Shown here: in pieces, positions 8,496 through 17,672 of the stretch
How the letters are laid out: the number at the start of each line of letters is the position of its first letter
Numbering within the stretch: the stretch's first letter is position 1
Position numbers and translations under genes: made by a program
Assembly: GCA_902761055.1 (NCBI GenBank)
Contig: CACWIS010000001.1
Coordinates: 150,158 to 214,157, forward strand
Length of the DNA: 64,000 nt
Direction: 5' to 3'
Origin: Oscillospiraceae bacterium
Lineage (GTDB): Bacteria; Bacillota; Clostridia; Oscillospirales; Oscillospiraceae
Notes under the pieces: model-generated
What the model was told of the DNA's origin: nothing
The model's database searches: none
What the model saw: only the letters and a program-made list of their open reading frames with translations

Positions 8496-10469
8496 TCACT
8501 TCTCTCCGCGCAGGCGGATGATCTCGTCGCGCAGCTGCGCGGCGATCTCGTATTCGAGCATCTGCGCGGCCTTGCGCATCTTGTTCTCGAGGTCTGCGAT
8601 CAGCTCTCTGCGCTCGCGCTCGGTCATCTTCACGCCGCCCTTTTTCGCGCCGCCCTCAGCCGCCGCGGCAGAGGTCGAGATCTCCAGCAGCTCGCGCACA
8701 TCCTTGGTGATCGTCTGCGGCGTGATGCCGTGGGCCCTGTTGTAGGCCGTCTGCTTGTCGCGGCGCCGCCGCGTCTCGTCGATGCAGGCGCGCATCGCGG
8801 GCGTGATCGTGTCGGCGTACATCAAAACGAAGCTGTCGGCGTTGCGGGCCGCGCGGCCGACCGTCTGGATCAGGCTCGTCTCGCTGCGCAGGAAGCCCTC
8901 CTTGTCCGCGTCGAGGATCGCAACGAGGCCGACCTCCGGAATGTCGAGGCCCTCGCGCAGCAGGTTGATGCCGACGAGCACGTCAAACTCGCCGAGGCGC
9001 AGGTCGCGGATGATCTCCATGCGCTCGATCGTGCCGACGTCGCTGTGCATATAACGGCAGCGTATACCGGAATTGAGCAGATAGGCCGAGAGCTCCTCCG
9101 CCATCTTTTTGGTCAGCGTCGTGACGAGCACCCGCTGCTTTTTTTCGATCTTGGCGTTGATCTCGCCGATCAGATCGTCGATCTGTCCCTCGACGGGGCG
9201 CACAAAGATCTCGGGATCGAGCAGTCCGGTCGGTCGGATGACCTGCTCGGCGATCTGCCCCGCGCGCTCGCGCTCGTACTCGCCGGGCGTGGCGGAGACG
9301 TAGATGACTTGGTCGATCTTGTCGTTGAACTCTTCAAATTTCAGCGGGCGGTTGTCGAAGGCCGAGGGCAGGCGGAAGCCGTACTCCACCAGGCTCTCCT
9401 TGCGGGCGCGGTCGCCGTTGTACATCGCGCGTACCTGCGGGACGGTGACGTGGCTCTCGTCGATGAAGAGCAGAAAATCCTTCGGAAAGTAGTCCATCAG
9501 CGTCATCGGCGCGCTGCCCGGCGCGCGGTTCGAGATCACGCGGGAATAATTCTCGATGCCGCTGCAGTAGCCAAGCTCCTGGATCATCTCGATATCATAG
9601 TCCGTGCGCTGGCGGATACGCTGCGCCTCGAGGAGCTTGTCGTGCGCCTTGAACCAGGCCTCCCGCTCGTCGCACTCCTTCCGGATCCGTTCGATGGCGG
9701 CGTCGAGCTTGTCGCGCGTCGTGACATAATGGCTGGCGGGATAGATCGCGGCGTGGCTCAGATAGCGGATCGGAACGCCGGTGAGGACATTGACCTCGCT
9801 GATGCGGTCGATCTCGTCGCCGAAGAACTCGACCCGGATCGCGCGGTCGTGCGAATAAGCGGGAAAGATCTCGACCGTGTCGCCGCGTACGCGAAACATG
9901 TTGCGCTCGAATGCGATGTCGTTGCGCTCATAGCGGATCTCCACAAGGCGGCGCAGCAGATCGCCGATCTCCCAATTCTGGCCGGGACGCAGAGATACGG
10001 TCATGGAGGCGAAGTCGTCCGGCTCGCCGAGACCGTAGATGCAGCTGACCGAGCTGACGACGATGACGTCGCGCCGCTCGAGCAGCGAGCAGGTCGCGCT
10101 GATGCGAAGCCGGTCGATCTCGTCGTTGGTGGAGGCGTCCTTTTCAATATAGGTATCCGTGTGCGGGATATAGGCCTCCGGCTGGTAGTAGTCGTAGTAG
10201 CTGACGAAGTACTCCACGGCGTTGTCCGGGAAAAACTCCTTGAATTCGCTGCACAGCTGCGCGGCCAGCGTTTTGTTGTGAGCCAGCACGAGCGTCGGGC
10301 GATTGACGCGCGCGATGACGTTTGCCATCGTGAAGGTCTTGCCCGAGCCGGTCACGCCGAGCAGCACCTGTTCCTCAAGGCCATTTTCAAGCCCCGTGAC
10401 AAGCGCGTCGATGGCCTCCGGCTGGTCGCCGGTCGGCTGATAGGGAGATTGCAGTTTGAAGCTGTCCAT
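8496..10469 (-). CDS. uvrB: Excinuclease ABC subunit B
   Basis: A 657-residue UvrB, the damage-verifying helicase-like subunit of nucleotide excision repair. Walker [11 protein letters not shown] (about 38), the DNA-wedging beta-hairpin region [16 protein letters not shown] (about 87), the DEAD-like DESH box ([10 protein letters not shown]), helicase motif [11 protein letters not shown] and a C-terminal UVR domain that contacts UvrC are all visible. Length is standard. It is the promoter-proximal gene of the uvrB-polA-rimI-tsaD(-radC) unit. uvrA and uvrC are not in the window. Confidence 0.98.
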   Translation of the reverse strand: MDSFKLQSPYQPTGDQPEAIDALVTGLENGLEEQVLLGVTGSGKTFTMANVIARVNRPTLVLAHNKTLAAQLCSEFKEFFPDNAVEYFVSYYDYYQPEAYIPHTDTYIEKDASTNDEIDRLRISATCSLLERRDVIVVSSVSCIYGLGEPDDFASMTVSLRPGQNWEIGDLLRRLVEIRYERNDIAFERNMFRVRGDTVEIFPAYSHDRAIRVEFFGDEIDRISEVNVLTGVPIRYLSHAAIYPASHYVTTRDKLDAAIERIRKECDEREAWFKAHDKLLEAQRIRQRTDYDIEMIQELGYCSGIENYSRVISNRAPGSAPMTLMDYFPKDFLLFIDESHVTVPQVRAMYNGDRARKESLVEYGFRLPSAFDNRPLKFEEFNDKIDQVIYVSATPGEYERERAGQIAEQVIRPTGLLDPEIFVRPVEGQIDDLIGEINAKIEKKQRVLVTTLTKKMAEELSAYLLNSGIRCRYMHSDVGTIERMEIIRDLRLGEFDVLVGINLLREGLDIPEVGLVAILDADKEGFLRSETSLIQTVGRAARNADSFVLMYADTITPAMRACIDETRRRRDKQTAYNRAHGITPQTITKDVRELLEISTSAAAAEGGAKKGGVKMTERERRELIADLENKMRKAAQMLEYEIAAQLRDEIIRLRGEK

Positions 10470-10499
10470 AAGCGCTCCGTTCCATTGATCTATTTGTTT

Positions 10500-10528
10500 A
10501 TTATATCATGCCCGCGTGCAGTTCTCAA
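10500..10528 (-). promoter_or_regulatory. Promoter of the uvrB operon
   Basis: TTGAGA (10528-10523), 17-base spacer and perfect TATAAT (10505-10500), about 31 bases upstream of the uvrB ATG. No LexA/DinR-type operator was recognised. Confidence 0.8.
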
Positions 10529-10556
10529 CAAGAGAAACGGGAAAGTTTCACGCGCC

Positions 10557-10581
10557 GCGGCGGGAAATGCGCCGCTTTTTT
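10557..10581 (+). terminator. GC-rich hairpin with T6 tail between divergent promoters
   Basis: GCGGCG and CGCCGC (10557-10562 with 10570-10575) around a 7-base loop, followed by six T. No plus-strand gene precedes it, so it may block transcription antisense to uvrB. Confidence 0.4.
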
Positions 10582-10582
10582 A

Positions 10583-10612
10583 TAGACAGGAAATGGGATG
10601 CTGTGGTAAAAT
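10583..10612 (+). promoter_or_regulatory. Promoter of the PAP2 gene
   Basis: TAGACA (10583-10588), 18-base spacer and TAAAAT (10607-10612) with extended TGG. Confidence 0.55.
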
Positions 10613-10643
10613 CAGAAAAAAAGACGAAAGGAAACCGGAGTCC

Positions 10644-11285
10644 ATGACGGAAACTGCCTCGGCGCTGTGGATCAATTCCACTTTCGCCGGATTCGACATC
10701 GCCATCACGACCGCGATCCACAGGCTCTATGAGATCGGCGGCGGATTCTTCACCCCTTTTTTTGAATTCATTTCGATCCTCGGCAAGGGCGGCGCGTTCC
10801 TGATCTTCCTCTCGCTGCTGCTGACGCTCTACCGGCCCACACGCCGCTTCGGCACGGCGATGTGTCTCGGTCTCGCGCTCGGCGCGCTTGTGACGAACTG
10901 CTGTCTGAAGATTGTCATCGCACGGGCGAGACCATACGTGGATCAAAGCGGTATCTATTATCGCTTCTGGCAGCTCGTCGGCATGAATACCGAGAGCGAC
11001 AAGAGCTTTCCCTCCGGACATACGACGGCGGCCTTCGGCGCCTGTGTGCCGGTATTCCTGCTCGGGAACAAGCGCGTGAGCTGGACGGCGCTGCTCTTTG
11101 GGCTTCTGATGGGGATCGCGCGGATCTATCTCTGCGTCCACTATCCCTCTGACGTTGTGGCAGGTTTTTTGGTCGGCACGCTTGCGGGCTGCTGCGCGGT
11201 GATCATTGCCGCGAAGCTGCCGCACAAATGGTACGAGCTCGAATTCTTCAAACGAAAGGCTGGTGCGCACGAATGTTCGGATTAG
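10644..11285 (+). CDS. PAP2-family membrane phosphatase
   Basis: A 213-residue type 2 phosphatidic-acid phosphatase homologue with about five membrane segments. The three family motifs are complete: KIVIARARPY, PSGHTTAAFG and ARIYLCVHYPSD. Relatives dephosphorylate undecaprenyl pyrophosphate (BcrC), phosphatidylglycerophosphate or phosphatidic acid; sequence alone does not decide. A long open frame runs upstream antisense to polA-uvrB, but ATG 10644 follows both the promoter and a GGAAACCGGAG site. The next gene overlaps its end by 13 bases. Confidence 0.88.
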   Translation: MTETASALWINSTFAGFDIAITTAIHRLYEIGGGFFTPFFEFISILGKGGAFLIFLSLLLTLYRPTRRFGTAMCLGLALGALVTNCCLKIVIARARPYVDQSGIYYRFWQLVGMNTESDKSFPSGHTTAAFGACVPVFLLGNKRVSWTALLFGLLMGIARIYLCVHYPSDVVAGFLVGTLAGCCAVIIAAKLPHKWYELEFFKRKAGAHECSD

Positions 11286-11668
11286 GAAAGATCCGGCTCA
11301 AGGGCGTCGACAGGAAGTATATCCGCGACGAGGAGCACGTCGAGGATTACAGGAGCGCGCCTGCGATCGGGCGTGTGCGCTTCGGAAAGCTGTGCTTCTA
11401 TTACCGTGACCTCGGCGTGAAATACTATGTCCCCTATGAATACATTGAGCGCGCCTTCATCCGCATTAGCGAGACGCAGCCGGACGACAGCCCTCCGATC
11501 TATTACTACAGGCTCATTCTTGTGCATGAAGGAAAGGAATTCGCCAATCTGATCTTCAACAAGGAGAAAGAGGCGGACGACGCCCTCGCGACGCTGCAGG
11601 AATACGCGCCCGATATGGCCGTCGGCTACGTGCCGCCCGCCGGAGGGAAAAAACCGAGCTTCCGCTGA
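11273..11668 (+). CDS. Unknown small protein, paralogue of the gene at 24991
   Basis: A 131-residue soluble protein with no signal peptide or membrane segment. I do not recognise a named domain. It shares VPYxxxERAFIR, the preceding YYRD and the overall length with the protein at 24991-25353, so the two are paralogues of one small family. It overlaps the PAP2 gene by 13 bases and is probably co-transcribed with it. ATG 11273 has an AAAGG site 12-16 bases upstream. The residues shared by both copies (Tyr-rich core, ERAFIR) are the best guess at the functional surface. Confidence 0.75.
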   Translation: MFGLGKIRLKGVDRKYIRDEEHVEDYRSAPAIGRVRFGKLCFYYRDLGVKYYVPYEYIERAFIRISETQPDDSPPIYYYRLILVHEGKEFANLIFNKEKEADDALATLQEYAPDMAVGYVPPAGGKKPSFR

Positions 11669-11761
11669 AACGGCAGACGCTTTGCGTGCTCTTCTCCGCA
11701 TTGTCTGCAAAAGCAGGTGCGCAAAAACGGAACGATGCGCCGGGAGAGATGGGCGCCGAAG

Positions 11762-11799
11762 AAAAACAGCAGGCACTTTTTAAAGTGCCTGCTGTTTTT
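11762..11799. terminator. Bidirectional terminator
   Basis: An 18-bp stem (11762-11779 with 11782-11799) with A5 and T5 ends, so it can serve the PAP2 unit on the plus strand and rqcH on the minus strand. Confidence 0.85.
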
Positions 11800-11824
11800 C
11801 TCTGTGCGTATGCGGTGAATACGC

Positions 11825-13552
11825 TTATTGCACCGTTGTTTTCAGTCTCTCCGCAAGCGTCTCGTCGGGCGCGGCGAGGATCGTGGAGTAATCTGTATAG
11901 AGCACCGCGCCGGGCAAAGCCCCGGAGGGTTTTTTTACGTGCCTGACTTGTGTTATGTCAACCTGTACCTTCCCTGCCCCGCGGCCCTGCGAATAATAGG
12001 CGGCGAGTGAGGCGGCCTCCTCGAGCGTACGCTGCGGCGGCTCGACGCCGTCCGTGCGCAGGATGACGTGGCTGCCGTGCACGCGCTGCGTATGGAGCCA
12101 GAGATCGGTACGGCGCGCGAGCCTGAAGGTCAGCTCGTCGTTCTGGACGTTGCTGCGGCCGACCAGGATCTCAAAGCCGTCCGAGGAGCGGAAGCGCAGC
12201 GGCGCCTGCGGTTTGAAGCGCTCGCCCTTCTGCGTGTGCATCCGTTTGAGAAAACCGGTTGAAACGAGCTCCCGGCGGATATCTGCCAGGTCGCGTTCGG
12301 TCTCGGCGCGCTCGATCTCGTCGAGCACGGCGGCGAGATAGTCGCACTGCTTCTCGCCCTCGGCAATCAATCCGGTCAGATGCTCCTCCGCGGCCTTTTT
12401 GCGATTGAAATCCTTATACAGAGACGCGGCGTTCTGCTGCGGCGATTTGAGCGGGTCGAGCGGGATGCGGACCGGCTGGCAATCCTCGCGGAAATAGTCC
12501 TCGCAGACGAGCTCTCTCTCCCCTTTTTTCATCCGGTAGATATTGGCGGTGATCAGCTCCGCCTGCCGACGGATCTCCTCGCGTCCGGCCGTGTCGGCCA
12601 GTTCCCTTCTCTGCACGGCAAGCTTCCGTTCCAGGCGTTCATGCGCGGTTTTGACGGCGCGCAGCAGCTCCCGGCTGCGGCGACGGCGGCTCTCCTGCCT
12701 GTCTCGCCGTGCATAGAAGGCGTCGAGGAGCGCGGAAAAGCTCTCAAAGGATTCGCACTGTCCCTCCGGACCGTACTGATTGAGCGCCATGAAACTGAAA
12801 TCACGGGCAGCGCCGTCCACACTTACAAGCGTGGGCCGAAAGTCCCCCGCGGAGACCGTCTCTCGCAGCGCGATCGCGTTTTCTTTCAAAAGATCGACGT
12901 CCCCGCGGCTGCGAAAGGCGAGCTCGCGGCAGATCAGCGGCGAAAGGCCGGAGAAGCTGCGCAGCAGCTCTTTATCCAGTTCGGCGCCCCGCTCAAAGCG
13001 GAGGAGCGCAGCGGACAGCTCCTGTTCGCCGCAGGTAAAGAATGGCAATTTTTCCTGCCTCGGCGGCATACGGTAGAGCATACCCGGCTGCATGCCGCGG
13101 CCCTCGCCGGCGTATTCCATGCGGCGCAGGCAGTCGATGATCCGCCCGTCGGAGCCGACGAGGATGATGTTCGCACTGCGGCCGATCAGCTCGACGGCGA
13201 GCGTTTTGTCGCTCTCATCGCCCAGCTCGTCGCGCGACGTGAGACGGAAGAGCAGCATGCGCTCAAAGTCCGGCTGGACAAGCTCGCGGATGCGCGCGCC
13301 GACAAGGTGCTTGCGCAGCAGCATGCAGAACATCGGCGGCTCGGCGGGGTTTTCGAAGCTCTGCCCGGTGAAGTGCACTCGCGCGCCGGAGACGGCCGCG
13401 CTGATAAGCAGCCTGCGGTTTCCTTCCCGCGTGCGCAACGTGAGCAGCAGCACTTCCTTTTCCGGCTGCTGCACACGGTCGATCTTCGCGCCCTCGGCGA
13501 GTTCTTTCAGCTCCGCCGTCAGGGCGCAGAGCGTTACGGCGTCGAGCGGCAT
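11825..13552 (-). CDS. rqcH: Ribosome quality-control protein RqcH (NFACT/Rqc2 family)
   Basis: A 575-residue NFACT protein. Bacterial RqcH binds stalled 50S subunits and directs C-terminal alanine tailing of nascent chains. The NFACT-N domain starts MPLDAVTLCALTAELKE, a long charged coiled-coil follows (about 285-430), and the NFACT-R domain contains DLWLHTQRVHGSHVIL (about 490). ATG 13552 is chosen because it is one base from the mrnC stop with a GGGGAGCC site; the frame further upstream only overlaps mrnC. Older annotations call the family fibronectin/fibrinogen-binding. Confidence 0.92.
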   Translation of the reverse strand: MPLDAVTLCALTAELKELAEGAKIDRVQQPEKEVLLLTLRTREGNRRLLISAAVSGARVHFTGQSFENPAEPPMFCMLLRKHLVGARIRELVQPDFERMLLFRLTSRDELGDESDKTLAVELIGRSANIILVGSDGRIIDCLRRMEYAGEGRGMQPGMLYRMPPRQEKLPFFTCGEQELSAALLRFERGAELDKELLRSFSGLSPLICRELAFRSRGDVDLLKENAIALRETVSAGDFRPTLVSVDGAARDFSFMALNQYGPEGQCESFESFSALLDAFYARRDRQESRRRRSRELLRAVKTAHERLERKLAVQRRELADTAGREEIRRQAELITANIYRMKKGERELVCEDYFREDCQPVRIPLDPLKSPQQNAASLYKDFNRKKAAEEHLTGLIAEGEKQCDYLAAVLDEIERAETERDLADIRRELVSTGFLKRMHTQKGERFKPQAPLRFRSSDGFEILVGRSNVQNDELTFRLARRTDLWLHTQRVHGSHVILRTDGVEPPQRTLEEAASLAAYYSQGRGAGKVQVDITQVRHVKKPSGALPGAVLYTDYSTILAAPDETLAERLKTTVQ

Positions 13553-13553
13553 C

Positions 13554-13967
13554 TCACGGCTCCCCTTCCCCGCCGCCCTGCAGCGCGGCAAAGAGCTCGT
13601 TGAGCCGCTCGGTCCTGCCCTGCAGATAGAGCCAGCCGAAGAGGGCCTCAAGGCCCGTCGCGGCGTGGTATTCGCCCACCTGGGCGGCATGCGGGACGGA
13701 GTTGACGCGCGCGTTGCGGCCGCGGCGGTAGATCGTCGCCTCCTCATCGCTGAGAAGCGGCAGCACACGCTCTGCCGCGGCGGCCTGCGCCGGAGCGTTG
13801 ACGCGCGCCGTGGCAAGCTGATGCAGCTCGTGCACGGCGGTGTGTCCCTGCTCGCAGAGCGAAGCGCGGGTCATCAGCTCATAGACCGCGTCGCCGATAT
13901 GGGCGAGCCCGAGCATGCTGATCCGGTTGATCTGCGCAAGATTCATTTCCGGCTTGAAATAGTCCAT
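13554..13967 (-). CDS. mrnC: Mini-ribonuclease III
   Basis: A 137-residue RNase III-like nuclease without a double-stranded RNA-binding domain. GLAHIGDAVYELMTR matches the RNase III signature helix, and RGRNARVNSVP with EALFGWLYLQG are typical of MrnC. In Bacillus it matures 23S rRNA. It forms a two-gene unit with rqcH (1-base gap) and lies after the ftsK terminator. Confidence 0.92.
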   Translation of the reverse strand: MDYFKPEMNLAQINRISMLGLAHIGDAVYELMTRASLCEQGHTAVHELHQLATARVNAPAQAAAAERVLPLLSDEEATIYRRGRNARVNSVPHAAQVGEYHAATGLEALFGWLYLQGRTERLNELFAALQGGGEGEP

Positions 13968-13983
13968 ACGATCTCTCTTTCAA

Positions 13984-14013
13984 GAAAAAAGGGCGTTGGA
14001 AAACGCCCTTTTC
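13984..14013 (-). terminator. Terminator of ftsK
   Basis: An 11-bp stem (14012-14002 with 13997-13987), GGAA-type loop and T6 tail on the minus strand, right after the ftsK stop. Confidence 0.85.
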
Positions 14014-16713
14014 TCAATAGTCCTCATCCTCGTTCATTTGCTGCGCAAGGGCAAGATCACTGTCGCCGGCCATGCCGAGCTGGCGCTGGATCTCCAGCCA
14101 GCCCTCCCGGTCGACCAATACGCTGCGCGGCTTGGCGCCCTCGTAGGGGCCGACGATGCCGAGCTCCTCCATCTGATCGACGATGCGCGCGGCGCGGGAA
14201 TAGCCCAGCTTGACGCGGCGCTGGAGCATGGAGACGGAGCACTGTTTTGTCTCAAGGATCGCCTCGACCGCCTGGGGCAGCATCTCGTCGTAATCGCCCG
14301 CGGCGGAGGAACCCTCGTCCTCGCTCTCCTTGCCCTTTCCGCCGTCCTTGCCCTGCTCGGCGCGCGTCATGTATTCGCCGATCTCCTGATTGGTCTCGGC
14401 CTTGACGCCGGGGTTGTTCTCCTTGATGAAGTCGATCACGCGCTCGCGCTCCTCGTCGGAGACGAAGGCACCCTGTACGCGCGTCGGCTTGCCGCTGCCG
14501 AGCGGCGAATAGAGCATATCGCCCATGCCGATGAGCTTTTCCGCTCCGCTCTGGTCGAGGATGATGCGGCTTTCCATCGCGGAGGAGACCGCGAAGGCGA
14601 TGCGCGAGGGGATGTTGGCCTTCATCAGACCCGTGATGACGTCGGCCGAGGGCCGCTGCGTCGCGACGACGAGGTGCATGCCCGCGGCGCGGCCCATCTG
14701 GGCGACGCGGCAGATGCTCTCCTCGACTTCTTTCGCGGCGATCATCATCAGGTCCGCCAGCTCGTCGATCACAACGACGACCTGCGGCAGCTTGTCCTCG
14801 CCCGTGATCTCACAATGACGGTTGTAGCTCTCGATATCGCGCACGCCCGATTCAGAGAACAGGCGGTAGCGCTTGAGCATTTCCACGACGGCCCACTGCA
14901 GCGCGCCGGCGGCCTTTTTCGGCTCGGTCACGACGGGCGTGAGCATGTGCGGGATACCGCTGTAAATGCCCAGCTCGACCATTTTCGGGTCGATCATGAT
15001 GAACTTCACCTCATCCGGCCGGGCCTTGTAGAGCAGGCTGAGGATCAGCGAGTTCATGCAGACCGATTTGCCGGAGCCGGTCGTACCGGCGATGAGCATA
15101 TGCGGGAGTTTGGCGATATTGCCGACGATGCACTCGCCGCCGATATCCTTGCCGACGGCGAAGGAGAGGCGGGATTTCGCTCCGGTGAAACGCTGCGATT
15201 CCAGGATCGAGCGGAGATAGACCGTGCTGACGATCTTGTTGGGGACCTCGATGCCGACGGTGGAGATCTTCTCCGGGATCGGGGCGATGCGGACGTTGAC
15301 CACGCCGAGCGCCAGCGCGAGGTCGCCCGCGAGATTCGTTACGCGCGCGAGCTTGACGCCCTGCTCGAGCTCAAAATCATAGCGTGTGACCGTGGGACCG
15401 CGGATCACGCCGACGATCGACGCGTTGATGCCGAAGCTGCGGATCGCGTTCTCCAGGCGCTCGCGGTTGAGCGCGACTTCGTCGCGCGCGTCGCCGGCGG
15501 CGGAAAGGCCCTCGTTGAGCAGTTCGATGGGCGGGAAGACGTACTCGTCCGCAGCCTCGCTCTCGGTCTTGATGGACTGCGCAAGCGCTTCCTTCTCCTT
15601 TTCGATCTCGGCGCGTTTGGGACGCTCGGTCTTCGGCGGATCGGAGATCTCGGCCGTCACGGGCACGGTCGGGCTGACCTTGGCGGGCGCCGCGTTTTTC
15701 GGTCCGGCACGGTATTCCGTCCAGCCGCCGCCGATATCCTGACCGGAAAGGCTGACTCCTTTTGCGTTTTCGATCGAGCCGGAGGCCGCGGCCGTCTCCT
15801 CGGGCGTCTTGCGCCGTACCTTGGCGCGGGAGACCCCGGCGGGAAAACTCTGGTCGGGGATGTCCTCGAGACGGTTGAGCGGAAGGGCCTCTCCTTCTTC
15901 GCCGATCGGAATATCCGTTGAATATGTACGCGGCCGCGGCGCGGCTGCGGTCGCGATCCGGGGATCGGCGACGCGCGGCGGCCGTGCGCTGCGTTTTTCA
16001 ACGGCGGGGATGCGCTCCTGTACGACGGGTCCGGCCTCTTCCTCCGTCTCGTAATCGGCGGGATCATACGGGATCGACGCGCGCTCCTTAAACTTGTCGT
16101 AGGCGGCAAGCGTGTTGAAATTGATCGCCTTGATCAGGAAGAAAAGAAAAAGACCGGCAAAGACCGTGGCAGAGATGAAGCCGATAAAGGTGGAGCCTTT
16201 GAGAAACAGCTTCAGGATCTCAAACAAAAGCAGGGACAGCATACCGCCGACCACTCCGCCGCTCTGGAGGGACTGACCCTTGAGGAAAAGCGTGCGGGTC
16301 AGTTCCGGGAGGGCGGAATTGGCCGAATCGTTGAGAAAATAGATCTGGTTGAGCAGCGCCGCGAGCAGGATCGGAAGGACCAGCGCCGAAAAGACGCGGA
16401 AACGGACCGGACGGCCGCGATGCCGCAGCAGCGTCAGGCCGCCGAGCAGCAGCGCGACGGGCAAAATATAATAGCCGTAGCCGATCAAGCCCTTCAGGAT
16501 GTCGGTAAAGCCCGCCGTGACGGCGCCGCCGTAGTTGAAAAGGCCGACGACAGAGAGCGCCGCCAGGACGAGCAGCCCGACGCCGCCGACCTCGCGGCGG
16601 ATCGGACGCGCAGGCGCCGCCGTCTCGGTTTTCGGAGCGGCGGTATTCGCAGCTTTCTTCTTTGTTTTGGGAGCAGACGTTTTTTTTGTGCTGCTCTTGG
16701 AGCTTTTTGCCAT
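14014..16713 (-). CDS. ftsK: DNA translocase FtsK/SpoIIIE
   Basis: An 899-residue hexameric DNA pump that clears chromosomes from the septum and, in spore formers, moves DNA into the forespore. A Lys/Ala-rich start is followed by four membrane segments (about 43-195), a Pro/Arg-rich linker to about 390, the RecA-like motor with Walker A AGTTGSGKSVCMN, FIMIDPKMVELGIY and VVVIDELADLMM, and a C-terminal gamma winged helix for sequence-directed loading. It lies 15 bases after uppP and close to tepA, as spoIIIE lies beside tepA in Bacillus. Whether it acts as SpoIIIE or SftA cannot be told. Confidence 0.95.
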   Translation of the reverse strand: MAKSSKSSTKKTSAPKTKKKAANTAAPKTETAAPARPIRREVGGVGLLVLAALSVVGLFNYGGAVTAGFTDILKGLIGYGYYILPVALLLGGLTLLRHRGRPVRFRVFSALVLPILLAALLNQIYFLNDSANSALPELTRTLFLKGQSLQSGGVVGGMLSLLLFEILKLFLKGSTFIGFISATVFAGLFLFFLIKAINFNTLAAYDKFKERASIPYDPADYETEEEAGPVVQERIPAVEKRSARPPRVADPRIATAAAPRPRTYSTDIPIGEEGEALPLNRLEDIPDQSFPAGVSRAKVRRKTPEETAAASGSIENAKGVSLSGQDIGGGWTEYRAGPKNAAPAKVSPTVPVTAEISDPPKTERPKRAEIEKEKEALAQSIKTESEAADEYVFPPIELLNEGLSAAGDARDEVALNRERLENAIRSFGINASIVGVIRGPTVTRYDFELEQGVKLARVTNLAGDLALALGVVNVRIAPIPEKISTVGIEVPNKIVSTVYLRSILESQRFTGAKSRLSFAVGKDIGGECIVGNIAKLPHMLIAGTTGSGKSVCMNSLILSLLYKARPDEVKFIMIDPKMVELGIYSGIPHMLTPVVTEPKKAAGALQWAVVEMLKRYRLFSESGVRDIESYNRHCEITGEDKLPQVVVVIDELADLMMIAAKEVEESICRVAQMGRAAGMHLVVATQRPSADVITGLMKANIPSRIAFAVSSAMESRIILDQSGAEKLIGMGDMLYSPLGSGKPTRVQGAFVSDEERERVIDFIKENNPGVKAETNQEIGEYMTRAEQGKDGGKGKESEDEGSSAAGDYDEMLPQAVEAILETKQCSVSMLQRRVKLGYSRAARIVDQMEELGIVGPYEGAKPRSVLVDREGWLEIQRQLGMAGDSDLALAQQMNEDEDY

Positions 16714-16728
16714 GAAACGTTCCTTTCG

Positions 16729-17565
16729 TTAGCCGAAAATAACCGTGAGGATGATGCTCAGGACGCCGACGACCCAGCAGTAATACGCAAAGCCGCCGAA
16801 TTTCCCCTTGTTCGCGATGTACTTCAGCAGGCTGATCGAGGCGATGCCGGAGAGGATCGCAACGACCGTACCGACGAGATAGGCGGGCAGCAGCGACCAG
16901 TCGACGCCGCTCTTGATCGCTTTAGCAAAGGAGAGGATGTTGGCGCCCAGCACAGCCGGGAGCGAGAGCAGAAAAGAGAATTTGACCGCGAAATCGCGGC
17001 GCAGTCCCGTCGCAAGGCCGGCCGTGATCGTCGTTCCCGAGCGGGACAGGCCGGGGATCGTGGACACGGCCTGACAGATGCCGATGATGATCGCATCGAG
17101 CATGCCCATGTTTTTCTCGGTCTTTCTCCCCTGCCGCATCTTGTCGGCGACAAAAAGGATGCAGCCGGTCAGGACCAGCATGACGCCGATGAAAATGCTT
17201 TTATAGTATAGTCCCTCCATCATGTCGTTTATCGGCAGAATGAGGAACAGCGGCAGCGTGCCGAGGACGATCATCAGAAACAGCCGCGCCGCCGGATAGT
17301 GCGGCCGGCGCTCGCCCGCAAGAGGGCCGACGTTGAGAAAAGCAAGCACCTCGAAGAACATCTGAACGATATCCTGCCAAAAGACGACGCAGACGGAAAA
17401 CAGTGTGCCGAGATGGAGAAGGACATCGAAAAACAGATGACCGTCTTCGGTCGTGGTCAAATGAAAAAGGTTGTTGAGGATGGAGAGATGCCCGGATGAG
17501 GAAATGGGCAGAAACTCGGCGATCCCCTGGATCAGGCCGAGCAGTATCGCATTGAGTATTGTCAT
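16729..17565 (-). CDS. uppP: Undecaprenyl-diphosphatase UppP (BacA)
   Basis: A 278-residue multi-pass enzyme that recycles undecaprenyl pyrophosphate for cell-wall synthesis. Both family motifs are present: QGIAEFLPISSSGHL near the N-terminus and GLSRSGTTI near residue 175. Length and about eight membrane segments are standard. It precedes ftsK with a 15-base gap and has its own promoter. Possession of BacA-type phosphatase gives background bacitracin tolerance in known species. Confidence 0.95.
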   Translation of the reverse strand: MTILNAILLGLIQGIAEFLPISSSGHLSILNNLFHLTTTEDGHLFFDVLLHLGTLFSVCVVFWQDIVQMFFEVLAFLNVGPLAGERRPHYPAARLFLMIVLGTLPLFLILPINDMMEGLYYKSIFIGVMLVLTGCILFVADKMRQGRKTEKNMGMLDAIIIGICQAVSTIPGLSRSGTTITAGLATGLRRDFAVKFSFLLSLPAVLGANILSFAKAIKSGVDWSLLPAYLVGTVVAILSGIASISLLKYIANKGKFGGFAYYCWVVGVLSIILTVIFG

Positions 17566-17598
17566 CCTTCAAACCCCCATGTTCTTTCTAACTTAATT

Positions 17599-17627
17599 AT
17601 TTTATCACAAGAATCCTTATAAAACAA
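17599..17627 (-). promoter_or_regulatory. Promoter of uppP-ftsK
   Basis: TTGTTT (17627-17622), 17-base spacer and TAAAAT (17604-17599), about 33 bases upstream of the uppP ATG, in AT-rich DNA. Confidence 0.65.
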
Positions 17628-17672
17628 GGGTTTTCAGAATATTACGTAAACCTTTCCCGGCACTTCTCCCCA

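Noticed and set aside
6984-10640. Very long plus-strand open frame, antisense to polA and uvrB, running into the PAP2 gene
   Set aside because: It mirrors GC-rich codon use of the real minus-strand genes, is rich in Arg, Ala, Val and Asp without domains, and only its last part from ATG 10644 is a real gene with promoter and ribosome site.
13996-15921. 641-codon plus-strand open frame opposite ftsK
   Set aside because: Antisense shadow of a strongly supported DNA translocase; Arg/Asp/Leu-rich and without any domain.
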